NCBI GenBank assembly: GCA_937906165.1
Contig: CALCYA010000031.1
Span: 1 to 25,595, forward strand
Length of the DNA stretch: 25,595 bases
Source: an uncultured Bacteroidales bacterium
GTDB lineage: Bacteria > Bacteroidota > Bacteroidia > Bacteroidales > Bacteroidaceae
Direction: 5' to 3'
Of the stretch, positions 14,955 through 24,200 are shown piece after piece; the first letter of the stretch is position 1; each line of letters begins with the position of its first letter. The notes beneath the pieces were generated by a model. The model had not been told where the DNA came from. It ran no database searches and saw nothing but the letters and a program-made list of their open reading frames with translations. The position numbers were made by a program, and so were the translations under genes.

Positions 14955-14976
14955 GTGTATTAGTTTATTAGTACAC
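14955..14976. promoter_or_regulatory. Candidate operator for the GntR/YtrA-type regulator
   Basis: A 22-bp imperfect dyad, GTGTA (14955-14959), 12 bases, TACAC (14972-14976), with 8 of 11 base pairs symmetric over the full length. It lies between the -7 box (14979-14986) and the start codon of the first gene (14953), covering the expected transcription start, an ideal repressor position. The operon encodes its own YtrA-type regulator. Confidence 0.5.
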
Positions 14977-14978
14977 CG

Positions 14979-15011
14979 CAAATATAAAACACAAATTTCA
15001 TACTTTCCAAA
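14979..15011 (-). promoter_or_regulatory. Promoter of the ABC/GntR/SPFH/rhodanese/SppA operon
   Basis: On the minus strand TTTG (15011-15008), 21 bases, then TATATTTG (14986-14979), an excellent Bacteroidota promoter. It is back-to-back with the GH20 promoter on the other strand; the -33 of this promoter and the upstream part of the other lie within 10 nt. Confidence 0.75.
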
Positions 15012-15015
15012 TATA

Positions 15016-15049
15016 TTTCAATGTTTTTTCAAAAAAATATGTATTTTTG
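15016..15049 (+). promoter_or_regulatory. GH20 operon promoter candidate
   Basis: TATTTTTG (15042-15049) matches the -7 consensus. The best upstream element is TTTC (15016-15019), 22 bases away, a weak -33. Transcription would start near 15056, with a leader of about 40 nt. Confidence 0.45.
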
Positions 15050-15096
15050 TAGGACTTCATGTATTTGAACATAAAAGTCATTAACTTACCATAAAT

Positions 15097-17139
15097 ATGA
15101 AAAAGGCTATCACAGGTGCGCTCGCCCTTTTATTTTTTTACGCGTGCGCGCACGTACAAGAACATATCACTGACAATTGTGATGTGCTTCCCATACCACA
15201 TAGTGTTGAACTGACAAGTGACCGCTTTGCTTTTGACGGTGATGTGGCGCTTGAGATTGTAGCAGGCGACGAGGACAAGAGAATCCTCAACGACTACCTT
15301 GAGGCATCACCCCTCGCATTTGCCGGGAAGGGTAGCAAGAGCCTTACTCTTGAAATTGCAGCGGTTGAGGGCATTACCTCTCCCGAGGGCTACCGCCTTG
15401 AGAGCACCGAAGACAATGTGAAGGTAACCGCGCTGAGCGGTGCCGGACTTTTCTATGGTGTGCAGACAATTCTTCAGCTCCTTGACGAGAAGGGCACAAT
15501 CCCGACAGGAACAATCACAGACGAGCCACAGCTTGAATACCGTGGTCTCATGCTTGACGTGAGCCGTCACTTCTTCGGCAAAGAGTTCGTGAAGAAACAG
15601 ATTGACGCTATCGCACACTTCAAGATGAACCGTCTGCATCTGCACCTCACCGACGCAGCAGGCTGGCGCATTGAAATCAAGAAATACCCACGCCTGACAC
15701 AGTTCGCTGCATGGCGCAGCAAACCGCTATGGAAAGACTGGTGGTTCGGTGACCGCCTCTATGCCGAGGAGGGAAGCCCCGAGGCTTACGGCGGCTACTA
15801 CACACAGGACGACATACGCGAACTTGTGAAGTATGCAGCTGACAGATACATCACCATCATCCCCGAGATTGAGATGCCGGCACACAGCGAGGAGGTGCTT
15901 ACAGCATACCCTGAACTCTCATGTACACACGAACCATACAAGCAGGCAGACTTCTGTGTAGGCAACGAGAAGACATACGAGTTCCTTGAGAACGTGCTCA
16001 CCGAGGTAATGGAACTGTTCCCATCGGAGTACATCCATATAGGTGGTGACGAGGCCGGCAAGGCTTCATGGCCCACTTGCCCCCTTTGCCAGAAACGTAT
16101 GAAGGAGGAGAAACTCGCGGATGTGAACGAGTTGCAGAGTTACCTTATAGAACGCATTGAGAAGTTCGTGAACAGCAAGGGCCGCCAGATTATCGGTTGG
16201 GACGAGATTCTTGACGGCGGCCTGGCTCCCAACGCAACCGTGATGTCATGGCGCGGTACAGAGGGTGGACTCGCAGCTGTGAACAGTGGTCACAAGGCCG
16301 TGATGACCCCAGGCGGATACTGTTATCTTGACTCTTACCAGGATGCTCCGCACACACAGCCCATGGCTTTCGGTCCATACATGCCATTGCAGAAGGTTTA
16401 CTCATACAACCCCACCGAGGGGCTCGACGGGGAGCAGGCAGAACTCATCTACGGCATTCAAGGCAACCTGTGGGTTGAGTATATCCCCACCGAGGAACTT
16501 GTGGAGTATATGATTTATCCACGTATACTTGCCATTGCCGAGATTGGTTGGAGCAACCCTGCGGAGCGTGACTACGACAACTTCAAACAGAGGGCAGTGA
16601 AGGCTGTCGACGCACTGCGCGCAAAGGGCTACAACGCATTTGACCTCTCAAAAGAGTTCGGTCCACGCAAGGAGACATTGAGCGAAGCCGACCACCTTGC
16701 AAAGGGCAAAGCCGTGACATACGCCGAAAAGGCTCCTTTCAACGAGAGCTACAATGCCGGTGGTGCTACAGCGTTGACCGACGGCATCCGTGGCGGATGG
16801 ACATATACCGACAAGAAATGGCAGGGTTTCATCCGCGATGGCGTTGACGTTGTCATTGACCTGGGTGAGGAGAAGGAAATCAGCAGCGTGGCTGCAGACT
16901 TCATGCAGATGTGCATCCCCGATGTATGGTTCCCCGCCGAGGTCATCATCTCCGCATCGTGCGACAGCGTGGAGTTCAAGGAGCTCACACGCATCGGGCA
17001 CACCGTGGTACGCGACGAGGGCCTCTCATACAAGAACTACGGCTGGAGCGGCAAGAGCAATGCCCGTTACATACGTTACCAGGCAAAGAGCGGTCCACAG
17101 CGTGGCTGGCTCTTCACAGACGAGATAATCGTAGAATAA
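15097..17139 (+). CDS. GH20 beta-N-acetylhexosaminidase with C-terminal F5/8-type domain
   Basis: A 680-residue exported glycosidase. The N-terminal signal ends at a lipobox-like FYAC (Cys17), so it is probably a lipoprotein, though the lipobox is not canonical. About 35-150 is the GH20b domain. The catalytic GH20 barrel covers about 150-510 (RGLMLDVSRHFF, HLHLTDAAGWRIEIKKYP), with the catalytic pair Asp318-Glu319 in HIGGDEAGKASW. A C-terminal module (about 545-680, ending KSNARYIRYQA...GWLFTDEIIVE) has the look of an F5/8 type C carbohydrate-binding domain. It removes terminal beta-linked GlcNAc or GalNAc by substrate-assisted catalysis, probably from host glycans or chitin-type oligomers. 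It is followed after 24 nt by the large protease and is probably co-transcribed with it. Confidence 0.95.
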   Translation: MKKAITGALALLFFYACAHVQEHITDNCDVLPIPHSVELTSDRFAFDGDVALEIVAGDEDKRILNDYLEASPLAFAGKGSKSLTLEIAAVEGITSPEGYRLESTEDNVKVTALSGAGLFYGVQTILQLLDEKGTIPTGTITDEPQLEYRGLMLDVSRHFFGKEFVKKQIDAIAHFKMNRLHLHLTDAAGWRIEIKKYPRLTQFAAWRSKPLWKDWWFGDRLYAEEGSPEAYGGYYTQDDIRELVKYAADRYITIIPEIEMPAHSEEVLTAYPELSCTHEPYKQADFCVGNEKTYEFLENVLTEVMELFPSEYIHIGGDEAGKASWPTCPLCQKRMKEEKLADVNELQSYLIERIEKFVNSKGRQIIGWDEILDGGLAPNATVMSWRGTEGGLAAVNSGHKAVMTPGGYCYLDSYQDAPHTQPMAFGPYMPLQKVYSYNPTEGLDGEQAELIYGIQGNLWVEYIPTEELVEYMIYPRILAIAEIGWSNPAERDYDNFKQRAVKAVDALRAKGYNAFDLSKEFGPRKETLSEADHLAKGKAVTYAEKAPFNESYNAGGATALTDGIRGGWTYTDKKWQGFIRDGVDVVIDLGEEKEISSVAADFMQMCIPDVWFPAEVIISASCDSVEFKELTRIGHTVVRDEGLSYKNYGWSGKSNARYIRYQAKSGPQRGWLFTDEIIVE

Positions 17140-17163
17140 TAACTAATTAACCAATAGAAATTT

Positions 17164-20100
17164 ATGAAAACCAGTAAAATCCTTAGAACTCTGCTGGCTG
17201 TGGCAGTGGCACTGCCCATGAGCCTCAGCGCGCAGGTCTCCGTAAACAGGGAGAAATACCCTGACTACAGCGACAAGCAGAACCCCGATTGGTCATTGAT
17301 GCAGTATGCATCAATGCAGAAGAGTGCAGCACGTGCCGATGCAGTTCCTGCAGAGCAGCGTCCTGCCTACGTGAACAACGCAGAACTCAGGTTCTTCCCA
17401 CCTGTATTCAACCAGGACGGAGGTTCATGTGGTTCAGCATCACGTATCTGCTACATGTTTACATACGAACTCAACGCATACCGTGACCTGAACGGTAAAA
17501 TTCCACGTAACTACTATCCTTCACACTTCGTATGGTTGCTCACCAACGGTAATTCAGGTAAGGACCAGTTCGTGACAAGTATTGGTGTACCTTCTGCTTC
17601 GACATATGGCGGACAGACATACTCTCCGCTCTTCGGCAACCAGGACTGCGCCGACAATGACTTCGGCTGGATGCAAGGCTATGACAAGTGGTTCGAAGCC
17701 ATGCACAACAGAATGCTTCCACCGGTACACTTCCCGTTGCACGTGGGTACAGAGGAAGGACGCGAGGCAGTAAAGAATTGGCTGTGGAACCACAACGGTG
17801 ACACAAGTTTCAAGGCCGGCGGTATCTGCGGTATCGGTGTTGCCAGCAGCGACGGCAACTACGACGGCGTAATCCCAAGTACCACAGCAAACAGGGCTGC
17901 CGGTGTAACAGGAAAGAAGTACTTGAAGGCATGGGGAACACAGGTCGATCATGCCCTCACCATCGTAGGTTATGACGATCGCATTGAGTTTGACCTCGAC
18001 GGCAACGGCGTAGCCGGTGAAGTAGAAAAGGATGAGATAGGTGCATGGATTATCGTAAACTCATGGGGTACATGGTGGGGCAATAACGGTTTCATATACT
18101 GTCCTTACGCATACGGTGGCGCATCATCAAACGTTGTAAACGGCAACAAGGTGTTTGCCGGCAACTGGTGGACACCCGAGATTTACAAGGTAAGAAAAGA
18201 TTACCGCCCATTGCGCACAATCAAGCTTGAGATGGAATATTCACGCCGAAGCGAGATCAAGCTCTCGGCCGGTATCTCAACAGACATCAATGCCACAGAG
18301 CCTGAGAATGTCATTGACTTTGAACACTTCAAGTATGCCGGTGACGGTAACTACGGAAACACAAACCCTGCACCCGAGATTCCTATGCTCGGACGCTGGG
18401 CCGACGGCAAGCTACACAAGGAGCCTATGGAGTTCGGTTATGACCTCACAGACATGAGTGCGGGCTACGACAAGAGCCAACCTCTGAAGTATTTCTTCAT
18501 TGTTGAGACAAAGAGTTGGGCACAGGGCGAAGGTAAGATCAATGCGGCATCTATCATCGACTACGAGCATGATACAGACGGCGTAGAGACACCATTCGTC
18601 ATTCCGTCGGACGGTGTAACAATCAAGAATGCCGGTGAGAAAACAATCATCTCCGTTGTAGTCTATGGCGAGCCATTCTATGCTCCACAGAATGTCAGCC
18701 TTACAGGAAACGACCTCGTATGGGAGGCTCCTGTCAACGGAGGCAAGACTATCGACAAATACAACATCTACCAAGGTTCAACAAAGATTGCCGAAGTCGA
18801 TGGTAAGACAATCACATATTCCATCCCCGAGACAATCACCATTGAGGGACAGTTCGGCGTGACAGCACTCTACAGCGAGGGCTACGAGTCTTATATGACA
18901 ACCGTAACCGCTCCTGTAGCCGAGCAGACAGAGAACAAGACCTTGAACCTCAAGGTATCAGGTATGGGTTTCCCTGGCATATTCGACAAAAAGTATGAGA
19001 ATGCCACAATCGAGTTCTGGATAAAGCCAAACTCTGTAAAGGCATGGAACCAGAGTGCTGGTCCGGGATGGGGCACATTCATGATGCACGCCGAGAGTAA
19101 CGGTGGTTTCACTGTAGGTTGGGATACAAGCAACCGACTGACAACAGGCGCATCAACATTACAGACAAGCCGTTGGAGACATATTGCCATTGTTTTCAAA
19201 GGCAACTTGCTTACAGTCTTTGTCAATGGAGTACCAAAAAAATCTATAACATCAAAGACTTACAGCGGTATCGGCGGCTTCGGCGAGCTTGTTTTCACAG
19301 CCTCATCGTCAAACAATAATTTCACCGACGGCAGTTTCGACGAGATTCGTTTCTGGGACAAGGCACGTACAGCCGAGGAGATCAAGGCAAGCTACAACTC
19401 ACAGTTCTCGGGCGACTTGATGCCGGAAGGCCTCATCGGCTACTATAAGGGAGACCTCATCACTATCGACGGCGAGGAGAAGCTCCGCGACTACATCGGC
19501 AGCAACCACGCAAGAATACTCAACAGCAGCTACAGCGTCGATGACAACACACAGACATTCGGTAGCAGCACAGCTGCGCTATCGGCAGAGATAAACGCAC
19601 CGGGCAGCGATATTCATGTGGGCACACCGGTCACTTTGTCGGCAAAATACAGCGACTCTGTAAAGAAACTCTATTGGAACATTGAGGATGCAGGAATAAC
19701 AGACCTTCATGTTATCAAACCGACCGTAACATTCAAGACCGCCGGTGAGCATAAGATTACAGTCACTGTTGAAGACAGCGAGGGCAACAAGTCTACAAGC
19801 GAGCTCACTGTGAATGTTTTAGCCGAGAAGCCTATCGACGCAACATTCCGTGCAAGCAAAGACCCCATTGTCATGGGCGAGAAGGTACACTTCATCGTTG
19901 AGAACCCTACATTCGGACAGCTCTACGAGTGGTCATTACCGGGCGCCGAGGTAGAGCAGTTCACAGGCCTGCATGCAAGCGCTATATATAAAGTACAGGG
20001 CAAGCAGACAGCTACACTCAAGGTCACATCCATCGCAAGCGGCAAGAGTGCTACATCATCTATTGAGGTACAGGTCCTTGAGTCGGAGCCTGTCGCAGCA

Positions 20101-21708
20101 TTCAGCATAAGCCCCGCCGTTATCCTCAAGGGTGAGAAAACATACCTGAAGGACGAGTCAAAGTACAACCCCACCGAGTGGGAATGGACTGTCGAGAGCA
20201 ACAAGAACTGCTATGTCATCAACGGACAGAACAGTAGCTTCACACCCGCAGCATGCGGTGTATACAACGTGACACTCAAGGCAAGTAATGAGATCGGTTC
20301 AAACAGCTATACACGTGAGCGTGGCCTTATCGTATGTAATGCAGACAGCAAGAACGGCCTCAGCTTCAGTGGTCGCGAAAATGCAAGAGTTACTGCAACA
20401 ACCAACGGTTTCTCGGGACAGAGAAACGTTCTCACCGTCGAGTGGTGGATGCGTCCCGATCAGTTGAAGAACAACTGTCTCGGCCTTGGTGAGTCAACAT
20501 CAACATTCATGATACACGCTGACGAAAAGGGTATTATGCACACATCTGCAAGTGGCTATACAGGCAAAAGCCAGCAGAACTACGTAATCCCCAACGAGTG
20601 GCACCACTATGCAGTAATATTAGACAACGGTTTTGTAGACTATTACCGCGACGGCGAACACTTCTCTACAAGCTATGTATCGAACAGCGCATCTATCCCG
20701 TCATTAAGCAGTTTCTCTATCGGCCTTGAGAATGCCGTCATGAACGGCCAGATTGACGAGCTGCGCGTTTGGGGCAAGATTGTTAAGGATGCCGACCTCC
20801 TTGCCGTCTGCAATGTGCCCATCGGGAATCCAGCCGAGTATAGCGACCTGTTGCTCTACTACGACTTCAACCAGAGCGGTGGTGATGTCATCGACCGCAC
20901 AGCGAACGGCAACAACGGCGTACGTAGCGGCTTCGGTCCCGACGGTGATGCATGGGGCTTGTCAAAGGGTGTATTCTGCCTGGACACGGAAACAACAGAG
21001 AAGAACGGTGACGTTACAGCCGAATACCTCACGAACTACAAGGCTTCCTTCAAGTACGACGCGAGCAATCAGGTAAACAAGAACGTTGCCAACCGTTTCT
21101 ATGCCATCAACGATTGGACTCTCGAAAATGCTCCTGTATCGGGTACTATCACAACCGGTGCACACGTAGACAAGAACAAGGGCTACTGTATGACCTTCAC
21201 CACAACATGGGACGGTTTCGGTTCTTTGAATGACCACAAAACATACCAGACAGTGACACTTCCTAAGGGTAACTACAAGTTAACCGTCAACTACCACAGC
21301 ACTTGGGAAGGCCAGTGCGGCAACAGTTACGTTGTTGCAGCCAAGGGTGAAGGACTCCCGAACACAGCCAACCTTGATAAAGCCATAGCACACACGAAGA
21401 TGGTAGAGAAAGGCAGCACAATGTCCAACTTCATCGAGTTCAGCCTCACCGAAGAGACAAAAGTTTCTCTCGGTCTGCTGGTGAACATGTCAGGCCAGAG
21501 CTGTATGGCAATCCAGAGTTTCGTGCTTGAGCGCGACAACACTGTATACATTGACGCCGACGGCGAGACCACCTCTATCGAGTGCATCACAGAGGTTACA
21601 GAGCAGTATGGCAACGGAGCAATATACGACCTCCAGGGCCGCAAGGTTCTCCAGCCACAGAAGGGCGGAATCTACATCAAGAACGGCAAGAAGTTCTTTG
21701 TAAAGTAA
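17164..21708 (+). CDS. Giant secreted papain-like (C1) protease with FN3, LamG and PKD modules and sorting-like tail
   Basis: A 1514-residue secreted protein. Signal peptide is 1-23 (LSAQ cleavage region). The C1-type cysteine protease domain (about 70-350) has NQDGGSCGSAS (Cys89), His263 in VDHALTIVGYD and Asn299 in IIVNSWGTWWG, a complete triad. Between His and Asn is an EF-hand-like loop DLDGNGVAGEVE (277-288). Next come an FN3-like module (about 505-585), LamG (about 592-752), three PKD-like beta modules (about 805-887, 892-974, 975-1058), a second LamG (about 1062-1245) and a beta-rich module (about 1280-1460). The last 28 residues (IYDLQGRKV, then KGGIYIKNGKK) resemble the type-IX-secretion tail of the CotH-family protein. 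The adhesive modules suggest binding to glycans or surface proteins. Encoded directly after a GH20 enzyme, it may act on glycoproteins; that link is inference. Confidence 0.93.
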   Translation: MKTSKILRTLLAVAVALPMSLSAQVSVNREKYPDYSDKQNPDWSLMQYASMQKSAARADAVPAEQRPAYVNNAELRFFPPVFNQDGGSCGSASRICYMFTYELNAYRDLNGKIPRNYYPSHFVWLLTNGNSGKDQFVTSIGVPSASTYGGQTYSPLFGNQDCADNDFGWMQGYDKWFEAMHNRMLPPVHFPLHVGTEEGREAVKNWLWNHNGDTSFKAGGICGIGVASSDGNYDGVIPSTTANRAAGVTGKKYLKAWGTQVDHALTIVGYDDRIEFDLDGNGVAGEVEKDEIGAWIIVNSWGTWWGNNGFIYCPYAYGGASSNVVNGNKVFAGNWWTPEIYKVRKDYRPLRTIKLEMEYSRRSEIKLSAGISTDINATEPENVIDFEHFKYAGDGNYGNTNPAPEIPMLGRWADGKLHKEPMEFGYDLTDMSAGYDKSQPLKYFFIVETKSWAQGEGKINAASIIDYEHDTDGVETPFVIPSDGVTIKNAGEKTIISVVVYGEPFYAPQNVSLTGNDLVWEAPVNGGKTIDKYNIYQGSTKIAEVDGKTITYSIPETITIEGQFGVTALYSEGYESYMTTVTAPVAEQTENKTLNLKVSGMGFPGIFDKKYENATIEFWIKPNSVKAWNQSAGPGWGTFMMHAESNGGFTVGWDTSNRLTTGASTLQTSRWRHIAIVFKGNLLTVFVNGVPKKSITSKTYSGIGGFGELVFTASSSNNNFTDGSFDEIRFWDKARTAEEIKASYNSQFSGDLMPEGLIGYYKGDLITIDGEEKLRDYIGSNHARILNSSYSVDDNTQTFGSSTAALSAEINAPGSDIHVGTPVTLSAKYSDSVKKLYWNIEDAGITDLHVIKPTVTFKTAGEHKITVTVEDSEGNKSTSELTVNVLAEKPIDATFRASKDPIVMGEKVHFIVENPTFGQLYEWSLPGAEVEQFTGLHASAIYKVQGKQTATLKVTSIASGKSATSSIEVQVLESEPVAAFSISPAVILKGEKTYLKDESKYNPTEWEWTVESNKNCYVINGQNSSFTPAACGVYNVTLKASNEIGSNSYTRERGLIVCNADSKNGLSFSGRENARVTATTNGFSGQRNVLTVEWWMRPDQLKNNCLGLGESTSTFMIHADEKGIMHTSASGYTGKSQQNYVIPNEWHHYAVILDNGFVDYYRDGEHFSTSYVSNSASIPSLSSFSIGLENAVMNGQIDELRVWGKIVKDADLLAVCNVPIGNPAEYSDLLLYYDFNQSGGDVIDRTANGNNGVRSGFGPDGDAWGLSKGVFCLDTETTEKNGDVTAEYLTNYKASFKYDASNQVNKNVANRFYAINDWTLENAPVSGTITTGAHVDKNKGYCMTFTTTWDGFGSLNDHKTYQTVTLPKGNYKLTVNYHSTWEGQCGNSYVVAAKGEGLPNTANLDKAIAHTKMVEKGSTMSNFIEFSLTEETKVSLGLLVNMSGQSCMAIQSFVLERDNTVYIDADGETTSIECITEVTEQYGNGAIYDLQGRKVLQPQKGGIYIKNGKKFFVK

Positions 21709-21721
21709 AGTTCTTATAATA

Positions 21722-21766
21722 AAAACACAAAAGGCGGCAGTTATAAACTGCCGCCTTTTGTGTTTT
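21722..21766. terminator. Bidirectional terminator, perfect 21-bp stem
   Basis: The arm 21722-21742 pairs perfectly with 21746-21766 (GC core ggcggcagtt/aactgccgcc) around a 3-nt loop. A-run and T-run ends give U-tracts on both strands. It lies 14 nt after the protease stop and can also end the converging outer-membrane protein gene. Confidence 0.9.
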
Positions 21767-21884
21767 ATCAGTGCCAATAAATTAAGTCTAAATGGTCTTT
21801 AGTGAGTTTATTGGACGCTTATAAAACGTGTAACGTTTAATGTGCAACAAAGTTTTAAACCTTATCTCTTCCCCTAACCTCGCT

Positions 21885-21916
21885 CGTTAATCGTTAATCG
21901 TTCATCATTAAACGTT
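21885..21916. repeat. TTAATCG-word island
   Basis: Tandem-like GTTAATC GTTAATC GTTCATC followed by ATTAAACGTT. The 18-mer ttaatcgttcatcattaa (21894-21911) recurs exactly at 4623-4640 in the same orientation, and the following 10 nt match at 8 positions. Confidence 0.5.
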
Positions 21917-21923
21917 ATCCCTT

Positions 21924-24200
21924 TTAATGTCCGAATCTTGAAGTATCAACCTTCTTCTCCTCTTTCTTCTTGTAGCCGCCGAAACGGTATGCTACAGAAA
22001 GCGAGAAGTTGCGTGTGTGGAAATCATTCCTGTTAATCAGGTTCTGCCCCTTGTAGTTCATCTTCATGTCACCGATGGTTGAGTTGAAGATGTCATTATA
22101 GTAACAGCTGACAGTTCCCTTGCCCTTTGCAAAGTTCCATTTTGCGCCGGCCGACACGCTCCACATTGTCTCGATGGAGAATGTGCCCTGCGTGGCAGGA
22201 GTCTGCACAAAGCCGTTAAGTTCAAACACAAGGTCCTTGTTCACACGGAAACTGTTGTCCATGGTGAGCATACCGATGAAACTCTTGTCCTCAAAGCCGA
22301 TATCGAAGAAGTCGTCACACCTCTGCGATACGTAGACACCCACAATGGTGGCACGTGTATCGAACCACTCCACAGGCTTGTATGGAATAACAGCCAACAG
22401 ACCTGTCTGCGATATATAATCCCAGTTGTGGGTCTGATATATGAGTGCCAGGCGCTCTTTCGACTGATACATTGCCTGTGCAAACATCTTGTGGTTATAT
22501 GTCATGAAGGCACCGAATACATATTTCTGTCTGAAGATATAGTTGGCATTGAGCGAGTATAGCTTCGACGGCTCGAGCCCTGATGTGTTATGCAACTCGG
22601 CATAACCGTCGATGTACCCGACAGCATCCTGCATCTGCCAATATGACGGATAGAGTTTCTGCACCTGCAATGTCCCCTGGAATATATGGTCGGGGTTGCT
22701 CATATAAGTCAGCGACGCTTGAGGATAGACAGTCCAGCGCTCCCTGTTGTTGAGTTTGTAGAACTCGGCTGTTGCCGACAAGGTAAACGAGAGACCCATG
22801 GGCGACTGCTTTCCCACCGACAGATAGCCCTCGGCCGTATGCTCCGACAGCGAAGCATCGACAGCAGTACCCGTTATGGTGCTTTCCGCTGTATATCGCT
22901 GATAGTCGTCGCTCTCGCTGTTACGGTACGACGCACCGTAGCCCAGTGTCCACCCCTTGCCCAAAGAGTGCGTCTGGTCGGCATACGCATTGAGTGCCCG
23001 CACCTTCTGGCCCGCACTCTGGCTCATCGATGCCACATTACCGTTGAGGTAGTCCACGTTCATCGTCTGCCTGCTCCTGCTCTCATAGAGAGTGTAGTCG
23101 ACACCGGCAGAGAGCCCGAATCCCAACAAAGTCTGCAATGAGAAGTTATGCATATCGTCCTTCTCAACATCTTTCACATTATCGGCCACCTGAAAGTTTC
23201 CCTTGGAGTGCGTCCTTGCGTCAAGGTCACTCTTGAACTGACGGTTGTAAGCCAACGAAAGGCTGTTCTTGTCATTGAAGCTGTACTCGTACGACGCACG
23301 CGCATTATGCAGCCATGCCTCGCCACGTATCTTCTGCAGCTGGCGTATGTCGTGCACCACCCCATTCAAGGTGTGTAGCGAGCGCATATCAACATCCTGC
23401 ACGTCGGAGAGACGGTTGGCACTGTACATGATGTCGAAGGCTTGCTTAGGTGTTGCAGCACGCAAAAAGGCGTGTGCTTCACCCTCGCTGTAGAACTTGT
23501 TGCGGTATGTGGCACCCACCTCACCCTGCAACGAGTACTGCGTGTCCTTCTTCAGCACAATATTTATCACTGCGCCGCGTGTGTGATACTGCGGAGGAGC
23601 GCTGTACATGACCTCGGCCTTCTCTACACGCTCCACAGGCGTACTCTTGAGCAAAGCAGTCACCTGCTCCTGCGTCATCGTCGTCGGCCTGCCGTTGATG
23701 AGCAGCGTGAGAGAGCCCGCACCGGCAAGGGACAGTTTCTGTTCCTTCTCGCTCACACCGGGCAGTTTTGTCAGTGCCTCGTAAGTATTGTTCGCCACTT
23801 TATCCTTTGTCAGCTGCTCAAGGTCATAGGCAAGCTTGCCGTCCTCTACCCTCACCAGCGGACGCTCGCTGCTTACCACAAGGTCACCGAGTTCCACATC
23901 AGACGGTTCAAGTACAATGTCCCCTACATCGGGAGTATCAGTCACAAGTTCCTTGCTACGGTAGGCCATATGATGCACCACAAGCCTGAACCTGTCAAGC
24001 GAGTGCACGAAGCCGAAACAACCCGCCTCATCTGTAACAGCCACATCCACAAACGAGGAGTCACTGCGTTGCAACACCACGTTGGCATCGCGCACAGCCT
24101 CGCCATGTGAACCTACGACGCGCCCGCCGATGCCCTGGGACGCAGCACACATACACACCATCATCATCAACAACAGTAGGATACTCTTTTTCATATACAT
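21924..24200 (-). CDS. Outer-membrane beta-barrel family protein (TonB-receptor-like, CarboxypepD-reg/plug/barrel)
   Basis: A 758-residue outer-membrane protein. Signal peptide is about 1-24; M1 (24200) and M3 (24194) are both possible starts and no Shine-Dalgarno decides. About 24-100 is a CarboxypepD-regulatory-like beta-sandwich (GRVVGSHGEAVRDANVVLQR). About 120-215 resembles a TonB-receptor plug (LPGVSEKEQKLSLAGAGSLT, LLINGRPTTMTQEQV, VEVMYSAPPQYHTRGAVINI-like end). The rest is a barrel with alternating strands, ending in SLSVAYRFGGYKKKEEKK. This order matches the outer-membrane beta-barrel family related to TonB receptors. No SusD-like gene follows, so it is not a typical Sus-type glycan importer. 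No TonB box is evident. Ligand unknown. It is a single-gene unit, transcribed towards the protease gene. Confidence 0.9.
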   Translation of the reverse strand: MYMKKSILLLLMMMVCMCAASQGIGGRVVGSHGEAVRDANVVLQRSDSSFVDVAVTDEAGCFGFVHSLDRFRLVVHHMAYRSKELVTDTPDVGDIVLEPSDVELGDLVVSSERPLVRVEDGKLAYDLEQLTKDKVANNTYEALTKLPGVSEKEQKLSLAGAGSLTLLINGRPTTMTQEQVTALLKSTPVERVEKAEVMYSAPPQYHTRGAVINIVLKKDTQYSLQGEVGATYRNKFYSEGEAHAFLRAATPKQAFDIMYSANRLSDVQDVDMRSLHTLNGVVHDIRQLQKIRGEAWLHNARASYEYSFNDKNSLSLAYNRQFKSDLDARTHSKGNFQVADNVKDVEKDDMHNFSLQTLLGFGLSAGVDYTLYESRSRQTMNVDYLNGNVASMSQSAGQKVRALNAYADQTHSLGKGWTLGYGASYRNSESDDYQRYTAESTITGTAVDASLSEHTAEGYLSVGKQSPMGLSFTLSATAEFYKLNNRERWTVYPQASLTYMSNPDHIFQGTLQVQKLYPSYWQMQDAVGYIDGYAELHNTSGLEPSKLYSLNANYIFRQKYVFGAFMTYNHKMFAQAMYQSKERLALIYQTHNWDYISQTGLLAVIPYKPVEWFDTRATIVGVYVSQRCDDFFDIGFEDKSFIGMLTMDNSFRVNKDLVFELNGFVQTPATQGTFSIETMWSVSAGAKWNFAKGKGTVSCYYNDIFNSTIGDMKMNYKGQNLINRNDFHTRNFSLSVAYRFGGYKKKEEKKVDTSRFGH

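Larger units (their letters stand above)
21709..21923. other. Convergent intergenic region with terminator and repeat words
   Basis: These 215 nt separate two converging genes. They hold the shared terminator (21722-21766), one copy of a 17-nt near-repeat (21813-21829, partner 24269-24285) and the TTAATCG island (21885-21916). No gene is seen. Confidence 0.7.

Noticed and set aside
23442..24110. Plus-strand open frame of 222 codons inside the outer-membrane protein gene
   Set aside because: Antisense shadow of the plug and regulatory domain; no start signal or known family.
21924..24200. SusC-type glycan importer
   Set aside because: The protein is about 760 residues, shorter than SusC (about 1000), and there is no SusD-like lipoprotein gene beside it; it fits the smaller beta-barrel family better.
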